In this document: positions 57,977 through 64,000 of the stretch, one piece after another
Layout of the letters: each line of letters starts with the position of its first letter
Numbering within the stretch: position 1 is the first letter of the stretch
From: Heliocidaris erythrogramma
Lineage: Eukaryota > Echinodermata > Echinoidea > Camarodonta > Echinometridae
Direction: 5' to 3'
Assembly (NCBI GenBank): GCA_025617745.1
Contig: CM046873.1
Span: 30,083,410 to 30,147,409 of the forward strand
Length of the DNA stretch: 64,000 nucleotides
Notes under the pieces: generated by a model
What the model saw: only the letters and a program-made list of their open reading frames with translations
Database searches by the model: none
Told to the model about the DNA's origin: nothing
Translations under genes and position numbers: made by a program

Positions 57977-58348
57977 TCAGGCTTGTATTTGTATTTGTTA
58001 ATTTTCTTCTTTCCTATCATACTTCTTTTGCTTATTTCTATTCTGTCCCCTTGTCTGTTTGTTCTCTTGTATACATGCCACAATAACTGCCAATTGCAAT
58101 ATCACTGTATTTTATTATTTTTTAGTCAATTTACCTTCATGCAATTTTCTTGCTGGGGTAGCTATTATATAAGATTTGCTCTTCTCAGCTGCCCCCAATC
58201 ACATAATAAGATTGTCTTTGTAATGTTCTGTTGTACATAATTATGTACTTGTATTCTTTGTTGTAATGTTTATTCTTTGGATTTTGAATGTAATACGTTG
58301 TATGACCTGTCTTTTATTATGTGTTTGAAATAAATTGAATTGAATTGA
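57977..58348 (+). other. LINE 3' UTR and tail
   Basis: AT-rich 3' UTR ending in TTGAATTGAATTGAAT. The 85-residue ORF here is low complexity. Confidence 0.75.
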
Positions 58349-58737
58349 ATGAAAAAAATGGGAATTTCCTTGCCGAGCCGATCTTTCCCCGTACTGTACC
58401 GTCATTCAAATGACTCAATCGCATGGTGCGTAATGTGCACTGTATACCGTCGCTGACTCGATCACACAGTGCAATCGAATCATTTGAATCGACGGTACAG
58501 TACGGGAAAGATCGGCTCGGCGAGGAAATTCCATTTTTTTTTCATCGAAATAATCGTTAAATCGTAAAATCAAAGAGCCTCCTAGATAGTTTCAGTAATT
58601 CTCTTAAAATGTAAGTACAAATTTCTATCTTACCTGCCGAAATTAAGCGATGCGACTAGCCATACTAATGGGCGAGATCGACTTTGGTTATTTGTACCTG
58701 GAGCTCCAACGCTGCGCGTTGGAGCTCCCTGGAGTTA

Positions 58738-58746
58738 CCTTTCCCC
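58738..58746 (+). repeat. 9-bp target site duplication, right
   Basis: CCTTTCCCC, partner of 46950-46958. Confidence 0.75.
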
Positions 58747-58830
58747 ATGTCCCAGACAGTAACGCATCCTCAAGTGGTTGGAAGAGATGGGGCAAAGAAA
58801 GAAATAACATTAAATGGTAAAAACTGATTA

Positions 58831-59648
58831 GTTATCCTCACTATATCATTCGGTGTTGATAGTTTAAAGAGTAAAAGTTCCCTAAGGATAGTCTGGGAGT
58901 AGACATACTTGTTTTATGGTAAATACCCATTCTTTGCTTTCTCTAATGCCTCATATAAAAGAGAATGGAGCCTTGTGCTCGTGGCAATATTTCCATTTTC
59001 TGGATCTAGCAATATACTCCTGCCACTTTGTGTGGACGGTAGAAAAAAGAGGGTAGAAAGTTATTCAATGGCAATTCCATTGCTTTCACATTTTATAACT
59101 CTGTGACTCTGTGACTGTCGCCCATATTTATAATGTAACACTCTAAATATTTATTAGTTCTTATTATCTGTAGCGTGGTACTGGGCGAGTGTCACGTCAA
59201 ATAATAACAAAGCACAGGTTGGGTCCAATGTTACAGCGAAGTACGTATAAGTATTTATTTTGCCATCCAGGCACACATAAATATGGGCGACAGTCACAGA
59301 GTCACAGAGTTATGATTTGATTTGATTTGATTTGATTTTATTCGTCAGGTATATTGCAATACAAACATAACCAGGTACCATGACAGGATAGCCCATGAAA
59401 GCCGAAATAAAATGTGAAAGCAATGGAATTGCCATTGAATAACTTTCTACACTCCTTTTTCTACCGTCCACACAAAGTGGCAGGAGTATATTGCTAGATC
59501 CAGAAAATGGAAATATTGCCACGAGCACAAGGCTCCATTCTTTTTTATATGAGGCATTAGAGAAAGCAAAGAATGGGTATTTACCATAAAACAAGTATGT
59601 CTACTCCCAGACTATCCTTAGGGAACTTTTTTATAGTGAGAGGATAAC
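58831..59648. mobile_element. Foldback element, right arm interrupted by a LINE tail
   Basis: The left arm about 58831-59135 pairs with the right arm about 59275-59648 (GTGGACGGTAGAAAAA, GTTATTCAATGGCAATTCCA, CACAGAGTCACAGAGTTAT). The same 60-residue reading (FYGKYPFFAFSNASYK) appears on both strands for this reason. An insert of about 90 bp (59316-59406) with GATTTG repeats is present only in the right arm. Confidence 0.85.
59316..59406 (-). mobile_element. Short LINE 3' end or SINE with (AAATC)n tail
   Basis: It begins with GATTTGATTTGATTTGAT on the + strand and is absent from the matching position in the left arm of the foldback element (58831-59135). The - strand reads as a LINE tail. 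Confidence 0.7.
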
Positions 59649-59669
59649 TACCGTATTCTCCTTGAGACA

Positions 59670-59755
59670 ATCATGGAGGTCTTGGAGGAGAGAAATGGTC
59701 AATAAACATATGGAGGTCTTGGAGGAGAGAAAGGGTCAATAAACATATATTCTGA
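59670..59755 (+). repeat. 37-bp unit repeated twice
   Basis: ATGGAGGTCTTGGAGGAGAG then a variant AAA(T/G)GGTCAATAAACAT, twice in a row. Confidence 0.85.
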
Positions 59756-60094
59756 ATGAGTTATATTCCAGGCTAGGGACCAGGGTTACCACAAAATAGG
59801 GTGATATGTAATTAATATGGATACACTATATTTTAGATGTATACTCTTGCTATTTCCTATCTTACAGCTACGTGGTTGTGGAGGAGGGGTGGGATAGGAA
59901 TCATACGATTGCTTGGTCCCTTTGGATGAACAGAATCAGCATGAATCTTTACATCCACTTGACTTGTGACTGTTAAAGTGAATGTCCCCTCTGGTTTTAG
60001 TTGATTTGAATAAAATAAAGCAGAAAATGAGAAAAAAACAGATTAATAAAGTTACAGCAAAATACTAAGTGTCCTAAAAAAAAGATTAATATTA

Positions 60095-62105
60095 AAATTT
60101 TAATACGACCCCCAAATAAAAAGTTTTAGTGAATTTTGGGGAAATTTTGATATATATGGATAGCTTAAGGTCTCTTCTATCTTATGACACCAAAGAAGTC
60201 CAAAAATATTTCATGCTTTGGTGAGCATTGCCCACTTTTTTAAAGGACGTAAAAATTAGGTTGCGCAGGAATTCACTATCCAGTTTGGCTGAGATGAGAA
60301 GTTCTCAAGCTTAGAAATTGCTTATGGTATGATGAGTTTATGATAGATTATGATGGATATGGGTTTGTGCGGTGTGTGACATGGTGTGATGTAATCAAAA
60401 GTTTATGCATGACAGTGATCATAATTTGACTGTGGACATTTTAAAAGCATTACCCGCTGTTGATCTGTGGTATGAATTGTTAGGGTTGGGATTTGTGCTG
60501 GGTATGGCATGGTTTATGTCACCATTATTCAGGAACAGAAATTTGATAATTCAGAATCCAACACTGATCCAATCAATCAATCAATCAAACACTGATGAAA
60601 TCAATCAATTGATCAAACACTGATTCAATCAGTCAATCAATCATGAATCAATCAATCAATCAATAAAAAACAACAATCAAACAACCAATCAATCAACCAA
60701 ATGGGTATTATTAGCGATCTTTCTTTGTATGGCAAATGAGTTTTGGAAATGGTAGAGTTTTGGGCAAGAAAAGATAAGATGAATGGTATGGAATGGAGCA
60801 AAATGCCTACGGATGGACCTATGACAATGGAAACCACCCCCGGAATTGTGACACGTCACCCCCCCCCCCCAGAGATGCCAAGTTCAAAAAATTTTTATGC
60901 GTGAGATTTTCATGACTCGGCGTCTCTGCGTTCGCGCGCATGCGAGGGAGCCATACGTAGGCCTACGTACAAAAACCATGCGACGCGCACACGATTCATC
61001 GTACTAGTATAATCATGTACGTACCGTGTACGTAGTAGCTGATATGTGCATTCATTGCTGCTGCACACTGTGCGCTCTCGATTCGTCGCGTGTGCCAGGC
61101 TAGACGGCTCGTGCGAAGGTGGGCGGCCAGTGCGTAGTCTAGCAAATAATGCTAATCGTAAGACGGACCCTAAATGCGTGAGACTTGGTAGCTCTGCCCC
61201 CCCCCCCCCAACACACACACAACCACCCCCCCACTCAACCAACCTTTTTTAGGATGTGGGTGTGCCTCTGCCAATCTCAAAACAGGGGGCTAAGGAGCTA
61301 AATGGTTAATTGAGGAAGCTCATTTTTGAGGGTCTAAGGAGCGAAAGAGCTAATTTTAGCTGCTCCCGATCTCACTACTCTGGTACACATGCGGCCGTGG
61401 CGAGCTGAGTCGGCGGTTGCAGCGCTGTTTTTAACACTGTACATGCCACTGCACTGAATTCAGAACTCGATGTCACATGCAGATTGATCTTGCTGAGGCT
61501 GAGCCGCCGCAATATAGCACTAGGGACACTAGGGCCGCCCAGCTCCCCCACTGCGCTGGCCTGGGAGGCTAGCTACCCGGACAATGGCTCTGCGCATTGT
61601 TTTCTCATATCTAGGGAGCTAGTCAGAAGCCAATCGAGGTGCGGTTAGTGAAAATCGCATATCATGTTAGCGGCCCGAGAAGGTTGAAAATGGGGGACGT
61701 CACAGCGGCACACACATGTGTGACATTATTTGTGATTAAAAAGACAATACATGATCACTCATGCATAAACTTGAATTATTAGCCGTGTAATTCACTGCAC
61801 AAACCCATATCCATCAAGATTTATCATAAACTCATCAGACAACCAGCAATTTCTAAACTGGATATATAACTCTTCACTTCACTGCACCCAAAGTGGATAG
61901 CCAATTCCTGCGCAACCTAATTTTTGTGTCCTTTACAAAATTGGGCAGTGCTCACTCAAGCATAAAACATTTTCAGGCTTTTTGGTGTCACATGATGATA
62001 GAAAAGACTTTCAGCTATTCACATATAACTTTTCCCCAAATTCGATAACAAATTTTATTTGGGGGCCATTTTAAAAGTGTATCACTTTTTGGGGGACACT
62101 CGGTA
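60095..62105. mobile_element. Large foldback element, about 300-bp arms and 1.4-kb interior
   Basis: Arms 60095-60385 and about 61795-62105 pair (blocks GGTTGCGCAGGAATT, ATGGATATGGGTTTGTGC, GTGAGCATTGCCCA and their complements). The interior holds AATC repeats (60570-60700), a C run (60859-60870), another C run and CA repeat (61198-61235), and a GC-richer stretch with CpG (60900-61700). No domain was recognised in the interior ORFs. Confidence 0.7.
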
Positions 62106-62117
62106 TAAGAAAAATCA

Positions 62118-62330
62118 AACAAGCACAAATTGGCAACTCTGTGATGTATCTTGTGAGCAGCTCCTCTCCCATTGCACAGTAGAAAATTTCATAAATTTTC
62201 TTTACCTTAGTTTGTGATGAAGGAATAGATTTGTTTCATACAGGTTTTGTGTAAATTAAGCATATGAGCAATGATTATATGTTTGAATATTTTCTTTAGA
62301 GAAAATGGAAATTAATGATCGACTCTTGGA
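62118..62330. repeat. Repeat related to 16995-17110
   Basis: CACAAATTGGCAACTCTGTG and TAGAAAATTTCATAAATTTT are close to blocks in the MITE at 16928-17405. Probably a partial copy of the same family. Confidence 0.5.
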
Positions 62331-62539
62331 GTACAGCTGGGCAAATGGGAGAGGAGCTTGCAAGATACGTCATAGGGCTTTTGCTAAACAGTCGGGTAAC
62401 GTCGCGTCGCGTTGGTAGAAATTTTCGAACATTTTTCAGGAAGGTGTCTTCAAGGGGACAAATTGAAAAAGAGTCCATCTCAGTATGATTTTTCCCGTTT
62501 TCAGGCTAAAAACGACAAACAAGGGAATAAAGAAAACAA

Positions 62540-63250
62540 TAGAAGGATAATGCAAAGAAAAACATGAACTATAAAGAGAGAATAGAAGGGTAGGAAGGAT
62601 GGAAGAAAATATGATGAAAGGAAACAAAGAATGTAAAAGAAAGTAAAAATGAGTGGATAAAAACAAAGAAAAACATAAAGAAAGATAGAGACATAAATGA
62701 TAGAAGGATAAAGATATTAAGAGTAACATAAGGAAAGATAGAAGAGAAGATGATAATTTGAATAAAGGAATAACATAACGAAAGAAAAGATGAAAGGAAA
62801 ACAAAATGATAGAATAAAAGCAAAGAATGTTTTAAGGAAAGTAAATAAAGATGGGAAGCAGAAAATGATTTTAAAAAGAATAATATAAAAAAAAAGAGAA
62901 AATGATAGGAAAAAAAAAAGTTTAACTTATATAAAGAAAGACAGAGAGAAATGATAGAAGGATAAAGATTAACGTGAGGAAGGTGGGGGAGAAAATGATA
63001 ACAGGAAACAAAGAATATCATAACGAGAGGAAGGATGGAAAGATAACTGATAGATAGATAAAAGCAAGAAATGACAAAGCGAGAGATAGAGAGAAAAATG
63101 ATAAAAAGATAAATATAAACATGAAGAAAGGTGGAAGAGAAGATGATAAAAGGGAACAAAGAATAACAAAGTGAAGATGGAAAGCAATAAAAAAAGAGGA
63201 TAAAAAGAATAAATATAAACAGTAACATTATGAAAGATGGAAAACAAAAT
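62540..63250 (+). repeat. Polypurine tract, about 700 bp
   Basis: The + strand is nearly all A and G with loose repeats such as GATAGAAGGATAAAGAT and AACATAAGGAAAGAT. Long - strand ORFs rich in Phe, Leu and Ser come from this composition and are not genes. Confidence 0.85.
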
Positions 63251-64000
63251 TTAATTTCATGGTGGGGGGGGGGGGGGGGGGGGGGGAGGGGGTTATGAAT
63301 ATTAATTAACAAATAAACATGGGTAACTTCGGGGTTTATCATAAAGAGTATCACAAAGGATTATGAAAAAAAACATGGTTGTCATGGTTTCTATATGCAG
63401 GCCAGTAGCCAGGGTTTCTAAAGGGGAAGTTGGTAAAGTGGACCTTTTTGTAAGGTCCTTGCTTGGGGTCCGGGTGCATGCCCCCCCCCCCCCCCCCGGA
63501 AAATGATAAAATATAGATGCTTACTGCTGTAATTTAATGACTCCCGAGGGGAAATTTAGGGGTTGTGAATGATGGTGAAGTGAGTTGCAGTGTTGCCAAT
63601 ATTTTTTTTTTCATGAAAAAGCAGATATCATCCCAAGAAGGTGGGGGTGGGGGGTCGTCCGACCCCTCCGACCCCCTGGCTAGGGGCCTGATATGCAAAT
63701 CGGAAAAATGTTCATTGTGACGGACGGACGAGATAGAAATTGATTGCTTGACTTCCTCGTCCCCTTTTGTAATTACAATCCAAATAAATTAAACTTGTCA
63801 AATATTTTCTTATTAAATGTTAGTTACATAAACAGGGTTTACAATCATCTGTCAAGTTTATGTCGAGCCCCTGATTTTGTAGCGAATGCTAAAGAGGGTG
63901 TAACGGATTTTTGCTAAACATGGCAATTTTTAACAACACCCATGCTGAAAATTGTATGGCCCAAATAAGTAGACATATCAGAATTTTCTAACAAATCATT
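63251..64000. other. Right edge, nothing recognised
   Basis: G run (63264-63285), C run (63481-63497) and AT-rich DNA. No ORF or repeat end that I recognise. Confidence 0.6.

Larger units (their letters stand above)
47151..58348 (+). mobile_element. CR1-like LINE (about 3.5 kb) interrupted by two later insertions
   Basis: Pieces: 47151-48530, 50021-50419 and 56606-58348. The ORF reads through both insertion points in frame, giving an endonuclease-reverse transcriptase protein of about 1000 residues, usual for CR1-type ORF2. A TTGAATTGAATTGAAT tail marks the 3' end. No RNase H domain was seen. Only one stop was noticed in the reverse transcriptase (TAA at 56717-56719), so the copy is fairly young. 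Confidence 0.88.
46959..58737. mobile_element. Palindromic DNA transposon (long inverted arms), split by a LINE
   Basis: The left arm 46959-47150 plus 58351-58445 pairs with the right arm 58465-58737. Shared blocks include TAACTCCAGGGAGCTCCAA, AGTATGGCTAGTCGCATCGC and GGCTCTTTGATTTTACGATT. Removing 47151-58348 rejoins the left arm and leaves an element of about 580 bp. It has a 9-bp flanking duplication, as in Mutator-type elements. No transposase. Confidence 0.8.

Noticed and set aside
58909-59594. Duplicated 60-90 residue protein on opposite strands
   Set aside because: It is the two arms of a foldback element, not a gene pair.
62569-63354. 261-residue - strand ORF with many Phe, Leu and Ser, looking like a membrane protein
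   Set aside because: Comes from the polypurine tract; overlapping frames give the same composition.

Overview
This window is nuclear DNA from a marine deuterostome, most likely an echinoderm and possibly a sea urchin. The evidence is two spliced animal genes with GT-AG introns, an apextrin-like (MACPF plus ApeC) gene, and many MITEs, CR1-like LINEs, a DIRS-type element, a Penelope-like element and tRNA-headed SINEs. It is a draft scaffold: a run of exactly 500 N lies at 45192-45691, and several single-base frame breaks next to homopolymers suggest base-level errors, gene decay, or both.

Layout. (1) 1-18502 holds the 3' two thirds of an ArfGAP2/3 gene on the + strand: nine coding exons whose phases all agree, ending at the TGA at 18500-18502. 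The zinc-finger ArfGAP domain must lie upstream of the window; I found no exon for it in 1-4638. The introns are full of MITEs, a Penelope fragment and, most unusually, decayed tandem copies of two of the gene's own exons. A long AT-rich 3' flank (about 18503-22700) carries two strong related hairpins. (2) 22.7-32.9 kb is intergenic repeat DNA: TTAA-flanked and inverted-repeat MITEs, a U2 snRNA 5'-end fragment on the - strand, two direct copies of a 220-bp repeat, and LINE remains. (3) 32911-44615 holds an apextrin-like secreted MACPF protein on the + strand. Six MACPF exons are clean, but the ApeC part shows at least two frame breaks, and its 3' end may lie in or beyond the N gap. (4) 46950-58746 is a nested transposon stack: a palindromic DNA element with a 9-bp target duplication was hit by a CR1-like LINE, which was later hit by a 170-bp tandem-repeat MITE and by a 6.2-kb DIRS-type tyrosine-recombinase retroelement. 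(5) 58.8-64 kb holds foldback elements, simple repeats and a 700-bp polypurine tract, with no gene recognised.

The two host genes appear unrelated: one acts in COPI vesicle traffic, the other is an extracellular or immune-type pore-fold protein. The best material for follow-up is the nested stack with its DIRS internal complementary region and its nuclear-receptor half-site array, the ghost exons in ArfGAP introns, the paired hairpins after the ArfGAP stop, the U2-derived and 7SL-like small RNA relics, and the repeated TGACGTCA octamers carried by MITEs.
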